Positions 1 to 11,739 of a stretch of DNA of 64,000 bases are shown piece after piece. Made by a program: the position numbers and the translations under genes. The notes beneath the pieces are model-generated. The model did not search any database. It saw only the letters and a program-made list of their open reading frames with translations, and was not told the origin of the DNA. This DNA comes from Siphonodentalium dalli. Taxonomy: Eukaryota; Mollusca; Scaphopoda; Gadilida; Siphonodentaliidae. Within the stretch, counting starts at the first letter, position 1, and each line of letters opens with the position of its first letter. The DNA is taken from contig CP136066.1 in the NCBI GenBank assembly GCA_032622095.1, positions 55,210,609-55,274,608 on the forward strand, given 5' to 3'.

Positions 1-296
1 ATATCGTATGTTTATTAGATAAATACGAATTACATATTCTATTTATCGTATAACAATGTCCAAAACTATATATTTCAAGATTATAATTGCGAGAATTTCG
101 GCATCGCGTTGATTGACGCGCACGAATTTGACCTGCATTTAGTTAGAAATGCGGCTCGGCCCCGGCTGCCATTCAGCCAATCAGAACACACTTTTTGTCA
201 ACAAACCAATCAAATTATCGGAAGGTGATATGAACTAGTAATTCATATGAAATTGATTTATGACATACTTTCCAACGTAAATAATGATTGAGTCAT

Positions 297-425
297 ATGA
301 TAAATCAGGATAATAACCTGATATATCAGGATACGTGACCTGGTATATCAGGATAATAACCTGATATATCAGGATAATAACCTCATATATCAGGATACGT
401 AAATTGATATAAACTGATATATATT
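297..425. repeat. Palindromic ~21-bp tandem repeat
   Basis: The motif CCTGATATATCAGG, itself a palindrome, recurs with short spacers (ATAATAA or ATACGTGA) about five times at roughly 21-bp steps. The last copies decay into ATAAACTGATATAT. It lies about 2.4 kb upstream of the first exon. No function is implied. Confidence 0.7.
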
Positions 426-1804
426 TGATGATTTATATTTTCAGAAAGCTATAATAGTTCATAAAACAACAATTGAATGTGTGACATGATTTTCGCATTA
501 AGCGCAGGCCAACTCCGTTTGTGATATTCTATATTCGAGAAGAGAAAAAGTCTGATTCTCTCTCGCGAATTTTGTTACATATCCGCATGCACTGAAGACA
601 GTAGTTTGAAATAGCTGTGATATCTTTTTTTATTTCAATTATTTCATTGCTCTTTCGGGCAGAAGAAGCTTATTTACTGACATTCTCTCTGTCATGGTCT
701 GCTTTGGGTTGGACATTTTAGTCAAAATGGTTAAAATTGGGCGTTTTGTGTGTACACATCAAGGGACATAACTCAGTGACCGATGGTACGAACAATCCAG
801 AGTACAGACATTTGTTTACACCGATCATATTTGTCTAAAATAAGATAGATTATTAATGGGGACTATATGTCAATGATAATGATTTAGCGATTTGAACAAC
901 AGTACCCTCTCCCAAGTCGGCAACTGCATGTATATTGCTACCATAACGACCGAAATGACACCGAACCCCGACCTGCCAACCAATTACCTGCATGTTTTAC
1001 CTCGGCGTTCATATAGATCAATCAATCAATCGTTTTATTGCCTTATTGCCTATAGCTTCGCCCAAAAAAAAAAGACATAGAAGACAAAAGACAATGAACA
1101 AAAAGATATAGGGTATCTCGAACGAGTCCACCAGTTTATATATGGCGAACTTTATAAAACGAGTCCAGAAAATTAGATCAGAGGCTCGGTCCAAACCTAA
1201 TTTATACTGGACGAGTTTTGTAAATTTCGCTGTATTTAAATGGGACGAGAAACTAAACGCGGATTCTATATGAGGCAAGCCGGAAGTCAAGCTAGAAGTT
1301 TTCCGCGGTATCCGAGATAAGAAATAGTGCCAGATAAATAACAACACGCTTTGGTGTATTTAATTACTTATATCTAATGAAATATTTGTTCAAAAATAAA
1401 TAAACAATAGTCACACACATTGATTTAGCGTATGTATGGCGTACGGGATGTAAACTGACGACAAGACAGCTGTCAAAGGTCACATTTCCGCGCAACAATA
1501 CATTTCAGTATACTCCTGGTGCTACTTCTTGTTATACAACGGTCGTTGCAATGATGGCCGGTATTATAAACTGGGTTTATACAACGAAAGAATGGTCGAA
1601 TAATGCGCGCAAACATAACAATCACACCATGCACGTATCCTGGCTTTCCAACGTGGTCCTTCAAATGTCGGGTTTGCGACACACGGCAGCTAATAATCAG
1701 TACCATCACACACTTATATTTATACACGATCCTAACCCTTTTCTAGTACGCGGGATTCGGGTTATTTTGAAGTATAGTGCGCATGGTTCATACCTCTCTG
1801 TTAA

Positions 1805-2151
1805 AGGGGAACTGGCCACTAAATCCGACCATTTATGGGACCATCTCTTTTCATACTCAACAGAATATGCAACAAATGAATTAATTTGAGCCATAGATTA
1901 GTGAAAAATACACCATTGTGCTCTGTGAACGATGCAAACAACATGGTAATTATAATGAAAATGAATAAATGGCTGGAGTCATAAATTCATTTTCATTACA
2001 ATTACCATGTTGTTTGCATTGTTCATAGAGCGCATGAGTGTATTTTGCACTAATCCATGGATCAAATTAATTCAATTGTTGCATATATATATTCTGTTGA
2101 GTATAACAGGAGATGGTCCCATAAATGGTCGGATTTAGTGTAAGTCCCCCT
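1805..2151. mobile_element. Inverted-repeat miniature element, AGGGG family, TTAA flanks
   Basis: The two halves are inverted copies: the left arm (AGGGGAACTGGCCACTAAAT) pairs with the right arm (ATTTAGTGTAAGTCCCCCT), and the inner parts around CAACATGGTAATTATAATGA pair as well, giving a near-complete fold-back. TTAA lies immediately outside both ends (1801-1804 and 2152-2155). Relatives are at 18191-18362 (half), 28183-28532 and 42160-42404. No open frame is conserved, so this is a non-autonomous element. TTAA duplication suggests a piggyBac-type or similar TTAA-specific transposase, but since TTTAAA surrounds the ends a TA target cannot be excluded. Confidence 0.75.
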
Positions 2152-2783
2152 TTAACAGAGGGTTACGAATCATGCGCACTACTTCAAAATAACCCGAATC
2201 CTGCGCACCAGAAAAGGGACACCCTCATGGTATACTGTTTATTCTTATAAGTGTCTTGTCTGCGTAAACAAGGCTAGTACGTCAATGTACTTTTACGAAA
2301 TAGCATATACCCGAGTGGTATTATTGATTGATTATTTCTATACAAAATACGCCTTTATTCTCCTGGTGCCGAAGAACCACATTCCCTGTACACGTCGGGT
2401 CGATTTAACTGTGTCCTGGATGCTTCACCTAACGTCAAGAAGGAAATCGAACTAGGAATTCAGTCTGCGTCGTAAAATATTACCAAATGGTCAGGTGTTT
2501 GGTGGATTAATATATTAGTATACTAATTCATGATAGTAATTGACGGTCGGTTTAACAAGGGATATACTCTCTCTGCGTGACAGGGACTTGGTGAAACAGG
2601 CGTGTGGATATACCCGCTTTATACTTATGCAAATGGTGGATTTAATCACGGCTGCGTTCGTGTGATACGTTTACCTGTCTCTTGGGAACATTGTGGATTT
2701 ATATTGCATCCGGCGTATGTGTCGCTCGATGTTGATGCTGCTATTGTGCGCGGAGCGTTGATACTGGTGTCTCAATTTTGTGC

Positions 2784-2877
2784 ATGGTTCCAACCATGGA
2801 AAGCCTTTACAAACTCGGATTCATTGTTACCAACTTCATCTTAACGTGGATATTGTTCATTACATTCACCGATGCAG
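2784..2877 (+). CDS. ADAM10: Exon 1 of ADAM10-like metalloprotease: signal peptide
   Basis: This exon codes for residues 1-31 and the first base of codon 32. Two in-frame ATGs are possible, 2784 and 2796; the nearest upstream in-frame stop is TGA at 2733. From the second ATG the peptide is polar-basic (MESLYK), then strongly hydrophobic (FIVTNFILTWILFITF), then TDA, a normal secretory signal with a small residue at the likely cleavage point. The exon stops at a good donor, G|GTTAGT, in phase 1, which is exactly the phase needed by exon 2, whose first residues match the start of the mature ADAM10 prodomain. The 25.8-kb intron and the shortness of the exon mean that the link rests on phase, orientation and signal-peptide character only; a transcript would settle it. 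A separate 5' UTR exon upstream cannot be excluded. Confidence 0.7.
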
Positions 2878-2910
2878 GTTAGTGCCACGTTCATCAGACT
2901 ATATGTCCAT

Positions 2911-3450
2911 ACACCCCCCCCCCCTGGTCAAGTGGTCCTACTAATATGCTATGATGCTGGTGGTCCTGCTGAATTTCTATGATGCGGGTTACAGCTAGCG
3001 GGTAGGCCAAACTTATGCCGTTACGAAAAAGTAGCGTTATTTTTTCTAAAGTTGTAATTTTCTCGGTGTTAGGCTAATCGAGCGATTTGAGAAAAAACCA
3101 GTGTGTGTATGAAACATTCAAGAACATTAATATTTTTGAAAAATATAATAATGCCTATATACGATGTTGTTTCTAAAACGACGCGAATAACCATGTTTAT
3201 TATAGTAGATTTTCAACAACTTACATAACCAGTATTTAAAATATTACGCAATAAATATGTTTTCGGGTGTTTGATACGCATAATGGCTTTTCCTGTATAT
3301 TCTCAGATTATAGGAGCACTGCGAAAAAGCCAAACTAACAAAATATAACGGTACTTTTTGTTAACAGCATCAGTTTGCCCTAACAGCATCATAGCAATTC
3401 AGCAGGACCCAACAACATCATAGCACGACCACTTGACCAGGGGTGATACA
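2911..3450. mobile_element. Miniature inverted-repeat element, CCCTGGTCAAGTGGTC termini
   Basis: The left end reads CCCTGGTCAAGTGGTCCTAC and the right end GACCACTTGACCAGGGG. Just inside, TGCTGAATT.CTATGATG on the left faces CATCATAG..AATTCAGCA on the right. A C-tract precedes the left end and blurs the target site. A second, diverged copy with CCCTGGTTAAGTGGTG termini sits at 37659-38144. The interior is AT-rich with no open frame, so this is a non-autonomous DNA element of unassigned superfamily. Confidence 0.7.
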
Positions 3451-3776
3451 CGATCTCGAGCCACCAGTCGCATAAGATCATGGCATTTACTAGTCGCACA
3501 ATCGGCATGGTTCATATATTGTAATTTTAATCAAAACATTTTTATCCGAATATTTGTCACTGTTTTGGCCTTTGTCAATGTTTAACGTCATATTTTGATT
3601 TATGTTTGGTATCTTATTGGACTAATTGGACATTGACCGCTAATTGCACTGTAACAGTAATGTTTACATAACAATGATTTCGGTATGCGACATCGCGTTA
3701 TTGGAGAGTTTTTAATGATGGAAATTAGATCTATACGCATTGTCACTAACTCGCCGCCATATTGGATCTACCAGGC

Positions 3777-3925
3777 CCGGTTCCGTGGTTTTAGTACTGT
3801 ACAGGTCAAAGTTTTGGAGTAGCATTCCATATATGGAAGTCTTGGATAATTCAAAAGATACATATACGGAAATGCTACTCCAAAACTTTGACCAGTAGCA
3901 CTCAAACCACGGAACCGGGGCTGGA
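3777..3925. mobile_element. ~150-bp fold-back element
   Basis: CCCGGTTCCGTGGTTT at the left pairs with AAACCACGGAACCGGGG at the right, and GGTCAAAGTTTTGGAGTAGC pairs with GCTACTCCAAAACTTTGACC further in, leaving a loop around 3830-3865. The structure is a nearly complete hairpin typical of a miniature inverted-repeat element. The open frame on the - strand at 3768-3965 is only this palindrome read through. Confidence 0.7.
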
Positions 3926-4095
3926 AGAATCTCTTAAACCACGGGACAGAGCTGGATGAATCCAATACGACCGCGACACAGTGACAGCACTATTTATTAA
4001 AAACGTCGATATAGTTTGAAAGATACTTGTTGGTAATAGTTGTTTTACAGACTTTCATAAAATTTATCATATTTCACATAAACTCATCCCTTTAA

Positions 4096-4449
4096 CCCTT
4101 TACCCAACAAACCGGCCAAAACCGGCCAAATAAAGCTTCAACAGCCTAAAATGTCTTCGGTCTGTCTCAATAGAACCATACAAATATGGATATCATTGGA
4201 ACCGGCTCCTTGACCACATTGTGATAGTTACAGTTATGCCCTGGGCCAATGCATTCTCTTATATATGCGAGTTGACCATAGGTCGCCTCGCATATATAAG
4301 AGAATGCATTGGCCTAAAAAACAATAAACAATTTTATAATTTTTAATGTGTTAAGCCAATGCATTCTCTTATATATGCGAGGCGACCTATGGTCGACTCG
4401 CTTATATAAGAGAATGCATTGGCACAGGGCCCTTCTGTTGGGTAAAGGG
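4096..4449 (+). mobile_element. TTAA-flanked MITE with two inverted 69-nt hairpins (copy 1)
   Basis: The terminal repeats are CCCTTTACCCAACA and TGTTGGGTAAAGGG, flanked by TTAA at 4092-4095 and 4450-4453. After about 145 bp of conserved left sequence (with CCGGCCAAAACCGGCC and CCATACAAATATGGATATC) come two 69-nt palindromes, 4245-4313 and 4355-4423, that are reverse complements of each other around an AT-rich spacer. TTAA target sites and CCC termini are the signature of piggyBac-type elements; no transposase is present, so this would be a non-autonomous derivative. Related copies: 4983-5373, 20997-21357, 23251-23676, 26706-27742 (duplicated) and 38410-38801. Confidence 0.85.
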
Positions 4450-4982
4450 TTAATCTCTCAATCAATTGTGGGTTTGATTTGATATTTTGCGTACCATATC
4501 ATGTACACTGTTTCAGACTAGATATATTCAACGATGAAAAACCATCAAGTAATACAAGTTGCGAACGTATAGAAGAGTGCAAATAAAATACCAAAAAAGA
4601 ACCATATTTGAACCTCGTTACAACAATCGCCGTTTGATGAACTTTCATAAACACGGTGAATATCTGACACCGGAAATTGTGCAGGAATTTTGCATTTGTT
4701 TACATTAAAGCCACATGGATATTTGCGCTCCACAATACGCCTAATAATATTCGCTTTTGAATTTTTACTGGTATCAATGAACCACCTTTCTACGAACAGT
4801 ATTATGTCCCAGAAAGACGCACCGAAGTCATACAAAATACAACTTCGAACAGGGTGCTTGTGTACCAAACAAACAACACACATGTGCTATGCATGGAACA
4901 GAAAAGGGCGTTGCGTGTTAATCTATTCCTGATATGGCAGAACTAAAGAGCTTTTTTTTTCACTTCTGTGCGAAAAACTTAA

Positions 4983-5373
4983 CCCTTTACCCAACAAAAC
5001 GGCCAAAACCGGCCAAATAAAACTTCAACAGCCTAAAATATCTTCGGTATGTCTCAATAGAACCATACAAATATGGATATCATTGGAACCGGCTCCTTGA
5101 CCAGATTGTGATAGTTACAGTTATGCCCTGTGCCAATGCATTCTCTTATATATGCGAGTCGACCATAGGTCGCCTCGCATATATAAGAGAATGCATTGGC
5201 CTAAATGCCAATTTTTTAAACACTTTTTACCATTTTTTCTTACATTCTTTAACAATTTTATAATTTTTAATGTGTTAAGCCAATGCATTCTCTTATATAT
5301 GCGAGGCGACCTATGGTCGACTCGCATATATAAGAGAATGCATTGGCACAGGGCCGCTCTGTTGGGTAAAGGG
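4983..5373 (+). mobile_element. TTAA-flanked MITE with two hairpins (copy 2)
   Basis: Full-length copy of the same family in the same orientation as copy 1, only 530 bp downstream. TTAA is at 4979-4982 and 5374-5377. Both 69-nt hairpins are intact and the spacer between them is longer and richer in T than in copy 1. Because each hairpin is nearly self-complementary, similar peptides (starting MRVDHRSPRIYKRM) can be read on both strands at 5121-5327 and 5152-5493; these are palindrome artefacts and not genes. Confidence 0.85.
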
Positions 5374-5377
5374 TTAA

Positions 5378-6190
5378 AACAGATAGAAAATGGCTGTGAT
5401 CATGGCCAGTATTTTTTCAGAGCATTTGAAGCCGGTATATCATTATTTCGTGTATTTGTCAACCTATCTTATACCTCCTTCCAAATTACGTAGACAAAAT
5501 TTGGAAGCTGGAATGAGCCATGTCAGTTTAATTTCGATATTTTTCACATAGCAAATATAATCTCAAAATACTACTAGGACAAGTTGGGAATATCAATTCA
5601 CAGGGAATAATTGTTGAATATACTATACTTCTAAAATCTACTATCTATAAATCCTGAAAGTGAAGTACGTTCTGAGAATTTACGATTATTATGTGAAATT
5701 CCACGGGTCGTCTAAAATTTGGCCTGATAAATACCGAATATCTTGTATTTAAAACATCCGTATGTTTGAATATCGCTATACACACAACCCAAGCAACTTG
5801 AAGGTGCATAATGGTTTATATAGCGTTTGGTAAAAGTACTACTGAAAGAAATTATTATCTGGTGTACGGCTAATTGCAAACGTGCAAATTGTAATTCACC
5901 TGATATGTTACTGTACGGCATATTGTAAGTGAGAATAAATATCTGCTAACGGGCAAATAATATGACTCAAAGGGGAAGTCATATCGTTACATATCAGTGT
6001 GATGATGGTTGTACCATTTTGTTGATTTCCAACTATTTGCACACCATCTATACGTCCATTAAATGGTTACTTATTTTTGGGATTTAAAATCACATTCGAG
6101 TGGATTAACTACCCGGAAGCTTGTCAGCTTGAACAATTTAAATGCCAAACTTTGAATTTTAACACATACTGTCATATCTGATAATCGTTA
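5378..6190. other. Intronic stretch with no recognised feature
   Basis: AT-rich sequence between copy 2 of the TTAA element and the 64-bp array. I see no coding exon, splice pair, RNA gene or clear repeat. Short open frames (5712-5921 on - and others) lack any motif. Confidence 0.5.
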
Positions 6191-6221
6191 AGGGCTATTC
6201 AGGCGGTAACGCGTGCGTAGT

Positions 6222-6629
6222 GACTTCAGCGTTAGCGCCCCATTAGGAGAAACATAATATCACTGGGGTATTCACACGGCGTCGCGACTTCAGTGTTAGC
6301 GCCCCATTAGGAGAAACATAATATCACTGGGGTATTCACACGGCGTCGCGACTTCAGTGTTAGCGCCCCATTAGGAGAAACATAATATCACTGGGGTATT
6401 CACACGGCGTCGCGACTTCAGCGTTAGCGCCCCATTAGGAGAAACATAATATCACTGGGGTATTCACACGGCGTCGCGACTACAGCGTTAACGCCCAATT
6501 AGGAGAAACATAATATCACTGGGGTATTCACACGGCGTCGCGACTTCAGCGTTAACGCCCAATTAGGAGAAACATAATATCACTGGGGTATTCACACGGC
6601 GTCGCGACTTCAGCGTTAACGCCCAATTG
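6222..6629. repeat. 64-bp tandem array, about six and a half units
   Basis: Units start at 6222, 6286, 6350, 6414, 6478 and 6542, with a partial one from 6606. Each contains GCGTTAGCGCCCCATTAGGA, then ACATAATATCACTGGGGTAT and CACACGGCGTCGC. Copies differ at single positions (for example AGCGTTAACGCCC in the last three), and a diverged half-unit (CAGGCGGTAACGCGTGCGTAG) precedes the array. It is CpG-rich compared with its surroundings. Confidence 0.9.
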
Positions 6630-7076
6630 CTCTTTCGGAAGTGCAACAATTCAACATGTCGTTGATCACACCACCGAGGAACACTGCCAAATGGAGCTCA
6701 AAATACGATGTAGAGCTGTGAGCAAGGTAACCGGAAAGGCTGGCTTGCTAAGAAAGTCCGCCCAAATTCACGAGTGGGCTAAAACCATGCCCGTGTTCCC
6801 CATTTATCGTTTATTTTACGAATGGAAGATAACCAAATGCACAAAAACGCAATAAGAACGCGACTGTACCTCGGCGTGTCATTTTTATGCGAAGTTTTTG
6901 ATGCGTCCGAACCTCAACCAAATTTGTCCGAACCTGAACGAAAATTGTGTCTGAACCTGAACAAAATCATCGCAAATGTTGCGAATCCGAACCTGAACAT
7001 TTTGAAATTTTCAAAGGTCGTTTTTCGGAGTTAGACAATAAAAATATCGCCGGTTTTGCATTCCGAAGATGTGTGG

Positions 7077-8935
7077 TAGTTAGGGAGCCCGCATATGTTC
7101 TATTTACACTTTTGCGTACAAAAGGTTTGACCCCCTAAAGTTGGTACCAATAATGGAACATTCTGAAAAACCGATTTCTTAAGTTGCGCATTCCTGGGGT
7201 TTAGGGGCTGCTAAACCCCAAAAAGTGCCAAAAATCACTTCTATTTACACTTCCGCGTACATCGATGAATTTTGGTTTGATGATACTCCTAAGTGTACTG
7301 AAAACACAACTTAATAAAGGGATTTTCCTGGGGTTTTCAGATAAGAAATGGGGTCCCATGCTGAACCCCAAAACGTGATTTTTCACGTTTTTTTACACTT
7401 TCGCGTACATCCATAATTTTTGGTCTCAAAGTACTTTGATATATACTAATTATAAAAACACAACTTAAGAAGCAACTTTTCCTGGGGTTTTAAGATAAGA
7501 AGGGGGTCATCGGGTCACCCATCAAAACGTAAAAAAATCACTTTTATTTACATGATTTCATTCGTCCAACGTGTGTGTATGTGCGTACACCCTTGGAACG
7601 TTGCACTCTTACAACCAATACATAATTAAATCGATACGATCAACTTAAGAAATATATATTCATGTCGTTTTCTGATAAGAACGAGACTTGTTACCCCCCC
7701 CCCCCCTCACAACACGATCCATTTTCTAGAACTATAAGTGAGCCAGTTTTATGAAAATTAAAACGGGAAAATCTAGTAAAATGTATACAAATGTACAAAT
7801 GTATATATTTTCGCGAAGCTAAGACATAATGACACTTTTTTGGGCCAAAATGGAAACTCACCATCCAAGATGGCGGCCAAAATGGCTGCCGGAAGTTGAA
7901 AATATGACATTTTTTGCACAAATATCTTCTAGATCAATTCATGCTGTTTGGAACTGGTTGAGTAATGCAACTTTATTTTTTTATATTAACTGTTCATTGG
8001 AGCAATTAAATATGCAATTATTGGGGTCTAACCCCTTCCGATCCCTAAAAAATTCGATTTTACAGAACGCAGTACAAACTTTTACAAAAAATCATAATTG
8101 GGATTCTAGTCATATTTCAACAAGAAATGAAAAGAACATTGTAATGTAAGTGAGGCATATCATTACCTATGAATATTCAAAATCTCTGGAACCATAAATC
8201 TTACCTAGGCTCAAAATGGCTGCGAAAATGGCCGCCAAAATATGGAAAATGGTAAATATTGCCCCAGGGTGTCCTGCAATCGCTTACAAATTGTGGTTGA
8301 TGTACACAATTGGCTAATCTGTTTTCTATACATTGCATACTAACATGTCTGATGCACCATGGATCATTTTTACTATTGTCACCACTGACATTTACCAGAA
8401 ATATTGGACATAAATATCGGCAAGAATTCACTTTTCAGGGTTCGACCATTTGTTCAAGTAAAATGTAACTATCTTTGAATTGAAAGGTGTTTATTGTTTT
8501 GGTCTATCTTAAATGTGTCACACTACGGTGTTTATAAACTAAATTGCTCAAGATGGCTTCCAAAATGGCAACCAAATTTGTAAAAAGTTAAAAGTTAACA
8601 TATCCCGAACAGTATTCTCTGCGTTATCCGAAAAAAGTGGCAAATTGTGACTCACTTGGTTATTGTACGTGTTAGTTATAATGTAATTAACTGACAACTA
8701 CGTTCTATTATGTTTGTCCCAGTTCCGTATGGGGCATGACAAATTCATTTTAAAGTTGCAGTATGGAATTTTGTTGAAAGGAAATGGGCAGAACTTTGAG
8801 ACTGAACTGAGATGAACCATGATATGTGGGTATTCTGGCCCATTATGATTTAAATTTAAATCTATTTAAAACATTATCAACTGGATACAGGGTGGAAGCC
8901 AAGATGGTAGCCAGGGAGTTATGATAATAGATGAG
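7077..8935 (+). repeat. Left arm of the giant inverted repeat
   Basis: Pairs with 15915-17740 read backwards. Shared landmarks in order are the GGGAGCCCGC terminus, several CCTGGGGTTT..AGATAAGAA blocks each followed by TTTACACTTTCGCGTACAT, a C-run at 7694, the segment CCATTTTCTAGAACTATAAG, and GGTAGCCAGGGAGTTA at the inner edge. The repeated TACACTT..GCGTACAT blocks form a loose tandem pattern with a spacing of roughly 120-180 bp. Confidence 0.8.
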
Positions 8936-9541
8936 GATAATAGGTATACAGGGAGTTATTGTATGGTCATGAATGATATGTGGGTATATAGGGAATGCCC
9001 TGTTGGTAACAATGGGACGTATATTTATATATGTTGTGGATGTGTAATCATTGGTGGTGTATGGGGAGTAGATTTATTATCATGGATGGCGTGTATGAGT
9101 ATGGCAAGTATGGAACTTATGAGTGGTCGTATGTGCGGATATTGGTATATCTGGAAGGGCTCACCATTGGTGATGTGCATATGTATACCTGGATTGACTC
9201 CATGGTCATGGGTATGGCGAATAGGTATACATGTAGATGCTGTATGGTCCATGGTGAGGTGAATATGTATACAATGAGTGAATGTATGATCGTGAATGTA
9301 GTGAATATGTATACATAGAGTGACTATATGGTCGGGTGTAGATGTATACCTGGTGTTCATGCATGGTGAGTCGTGGCTGTATCGTCATTTGTGGTATGTA
9401 CGGGTATAACCAAGTATGACTGTATGATCAGGTGTACTAGTACATGTACGTGTATAAAGTGGGTGACTATGTTGTCATTTGTGTGGTGTTTATGTACATA
9501 TGGAGTGACTGGGGTAATGGGTGGGTTGTACATGTGTACAT
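8935..9541 (+). repeat. Degenerate GTATAC/TATGGTC minisatellite, forward orientation
   Basis: Units of roughly 40-48 bp carry a GTATAC or GTATAT core followed by GGAGTGACTATATGGTCATG and a variable linker with GTGAATATG. The inverse array lies at 10555-11729. The same arrangement recurs 3722 bp downstream at 12657-13263 and 14277-15451, with the reverse array continuing to about 15930. Met-, Tyr- and His-rich open frames on both strands (9025-9360, 9031-9318 and others) come from these units and should not be taken as proteins. Confidence 0.8.
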
Positions 9542-9628
9542 TGGGTGGCTATCGCTTTCCACAATAACTCAAGGATATGTTAATCAATAGAGAGGTCATG
9601 TCATATCGTGGAAAGCGATGGCCACCCA
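9542..9628. repeat. Hairpin at the start of the central module
   Basis: GGGTGGCTATCGCTTTCCAC at 9543 pairs with GTGGAAAGCGATGGCCACCC at 9608-9627, with a loop of about 45 bp. The same hairpin is present in copy B 3722 bp downstream. It marks the point where the minisatellite changes to the central dispersed repeat, and may be the junction of an inserted element. Confidence 0.7.
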
Positions 9629-9639
9629 TTATCACACAG

Positions 9640-10550
9640 TCATCTATTATATATTTTGGAAGATCTGTTTGTTTGTTTGTTTGTTTGTGTGTTTGTTTGT
9701 GTGTAATCGATGGACTCGAAAATGGCCCAGCCGATTTCGATGAAACTTGGTATGTGGGGGTATTTTCGGGTCAGGACCAACATAGGCCTATTAATTTGTC
9801 CGTGCGAGGTCAACTTTTCACGTGCCGAGGTCAAATCTGTTTTTACGCCGTTTTGCGCTAATATATTTCAGTTCGGTGCTTACAAATCGATTCGAAACAG
9901 CGCGAATAATAACATGCCAGTCATAATAATGACACTATGAGAATCTTTCGTGTTTCCTCTTTCCAACGATATATAATATGTAGGTATCCGTTTTAGTTAT
10001 CTACCTCAATTATTAAGAAGAAGTGGTACGATCTTCTATCAGGGTAAAAACAATGCGTAACTTCTATGACGTCGTTAGAGGTCATAAAGTTAGATCACGT
10101 TAACTCTTACCCGGCCGATGCATTTGACTGTTTCAGACGTCTTGGCGATATCTCGGGCACCGATGGTAATTTATCTTTACGTTGAAACTTGAGGCGCGTT
10201 TATATACTTCAGTGGAAATCAAATCGGGTTAAACTGGCGGATTTTTACGGACGAAATTTGATGCATAGGGTATCTCGGTATCCGCTGGGCCGATTTCCCG
10301 GTATCCGCTGGGCCGATTTCCACCATTTTTGGGGTGTTGGTGTTTGACCCCACCTGACCTTGACCTTCAAAATGGTCAATTCAAGGTCAAATCGGGTAAA
10401 ACCGGATGGATTTCGACGGGTACTTTTGTCGGGTACTTTTGTTCGGGCACTGTGTTTTGGACGGGTCAAATCGTGACCCCACTTGACCTTGGCCTTCAAA
10501 ATAGACAATTCAAGGTCAAAGCCCGGACGAAGTCGGGTCACCTTCTAGTT
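9640..10550 (+). repeat. Dispersed-repeat module with TGTTTG tract and GACCTTGACCTT units
   Basis: Starts with a TATATATTTTGGAAGATCTG and a (TGTT)n tract, continues with ATGGCCCAGCCGATTTCGAT, and ends in two units of GGGTCAAATCGTGACCCCAC..CTTGACCTT..CAAGGTCAAA. Related units occur at 32082-32560 and, less similar, at 43430-43735. A second copy lies at 13362-14272. Such sequences are common at ends of invertebrate non-autonomous repeats, but I cannot assign a superfamily. Open frames on both strands (10245-10541, 10329-10610) are artefacts. Confidence 0.65.
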
Positions 10551-11739
10551 ACATATATACATAAACACCACAGACATAACAATATAGTTACCCACTGTGT
10601 ATATACATGAACACCTGACCCATGACCACGGATGACCATACAGCCACGCGTCACAATGCAGGCACACCGGGTATACTCCTAAACATGATCCATAACCATA
10701 TAGTCACTCCATGTATACCCATTCATCTCACCATTGGCCATAAGGTCATCCCCTGTATACCTATTCTCCAAACGCATGGTCAAATGGACAATCAATATAT
10801 ACATCAATACCACAACAATGACCATAAAGTCATTCCGGTATACATATGCACATCACCAATGGCCATATAGCCACTCGCTTCATACACATACCCTCACCCA
10901 TGTTACCTGGTATACTCCTTCACCTGACCTATGGCCATATAGTCACCCCGTGTGTACCTATTCAAAACATTCGTACACGATCATGGTCAATCCTTGTATT
11001 CATATTCACCCCAACAGTGGCCATGTCAATCCCTGTATCCATATTTGTCACACCATAGCCGAATAGCCACTCAAGATATACTAATACACCCCAGCCATGT
11101 CAGTATAGTCACTCCATGTATGTATATGTACCTCATCCATGGCCATATAGCCACTCGCTATATACACATATCCCTCGCCCATGACAATAAAGCAACACGT
11201 GTGTGTACTGGTATAACCTACACATGACGATACCGACACGAGTCACCAAACAGGAACACCAGGTACATGTATACTCATACGCCTGTCACCCCCTGTATAG
11301 ATGTTCATTACATTTATGATCATACAGTCACTACTTGTATACCTACATGTACTCATCTCACCATTAACCATACAGTCACTACCTGTATACCTATTCGACA
11401 CATAGTCATATAACCACTCGATATACATATGCAGCCCACCCTAGACCATAGATTCACTCCAGGTATACATGTAACCCTCACTAATGGCCATTCAGCCCTT
11501 CCAGATATACAAAAAACCCGGACATACGACCACTCAAACAATCTATACTTGCATATACACCTCACACATGACAATTCAGCAATTCACTGTATAATCATAC
11601 ACGCCATCCATGATAATACAGCAAAGCCCTATACACCCACCAATGATAATACATCCACGATATATATAAATATACATCCCACCCATTACCACAAGGACAC
11701 TCACCTATGTACCCACACGTTCGATAATGCAATATGCAA

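Larger units (their letters stand above)
1..2783. other. Upstream flank of the metalloprotease gene, no gene seen
   Basis: This is AT-rich DNA before the first coding exon. It contains a short palindromic tandem repeat (297-425) and one inverted-repeat element (1805-2151), listed separately. The rest shows no coding pattern: open frames at 892-1080, 1018-1347, 1473-1727 and 2602-2844 are short, lack recognisable motifs, and in part overlap on opposite strands. A promoter and 5' UTR of the gene may lie here, but I cannot place a TATA box, initiator or upstream exon with confidence. Confidence 0.5.
8011..11729 (+). repeat. 3.7-kb tandem duplication, copy A
   Basis: Runs from TATGCAATTATTGGGG to GTTCGATAATG and is repeated as copy B after a 10-bp junction (CAATATGCAA). 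The duplicated unit takes in the inner part of the left arm, the forward GTATAC array, the central module and most of the reverse array. Copies differ by a few substitutions and a 7-bp AAAAGTT loss in copy B, which points to a recent duplication. Confidence 0.9.

Noticed and set aside
4545-4883. 112-codon - strand frame with several cysteines and a hydrophobic end
   Set aside because: No family motif recognised, no splice sites supporting it, and an 80-codon frame overlaps on the other strand. It lies between two TTAA elements.
5121-5493. Similar peptides on opposite strands (MRVDHRSPRIYKRMHW type)
   Set aside because: Expected from reading a near-perfect palindrome on both strands.
7081-7090. 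TTAGGG at the edge of the giant element as a telomere-like sequence
   Set aside because: Only one copy is present, and it is explained as part of the terminal inverted repeat.
9025-9360. Family of His/Ile/Tyr-rich frames, duplicated 3722 bp downstream
   Set aside because: They follow the minisatellite units on both strands, and their apparent conservation is only due to the recent 3.7-kb duplication.
10245-10610. Frames with FDLELTILKVKVRWG-like text on both strands
   Set aside because: Repeat-derived from the GACCTTGACCTT units, which are dispersed in the window and shift frame.
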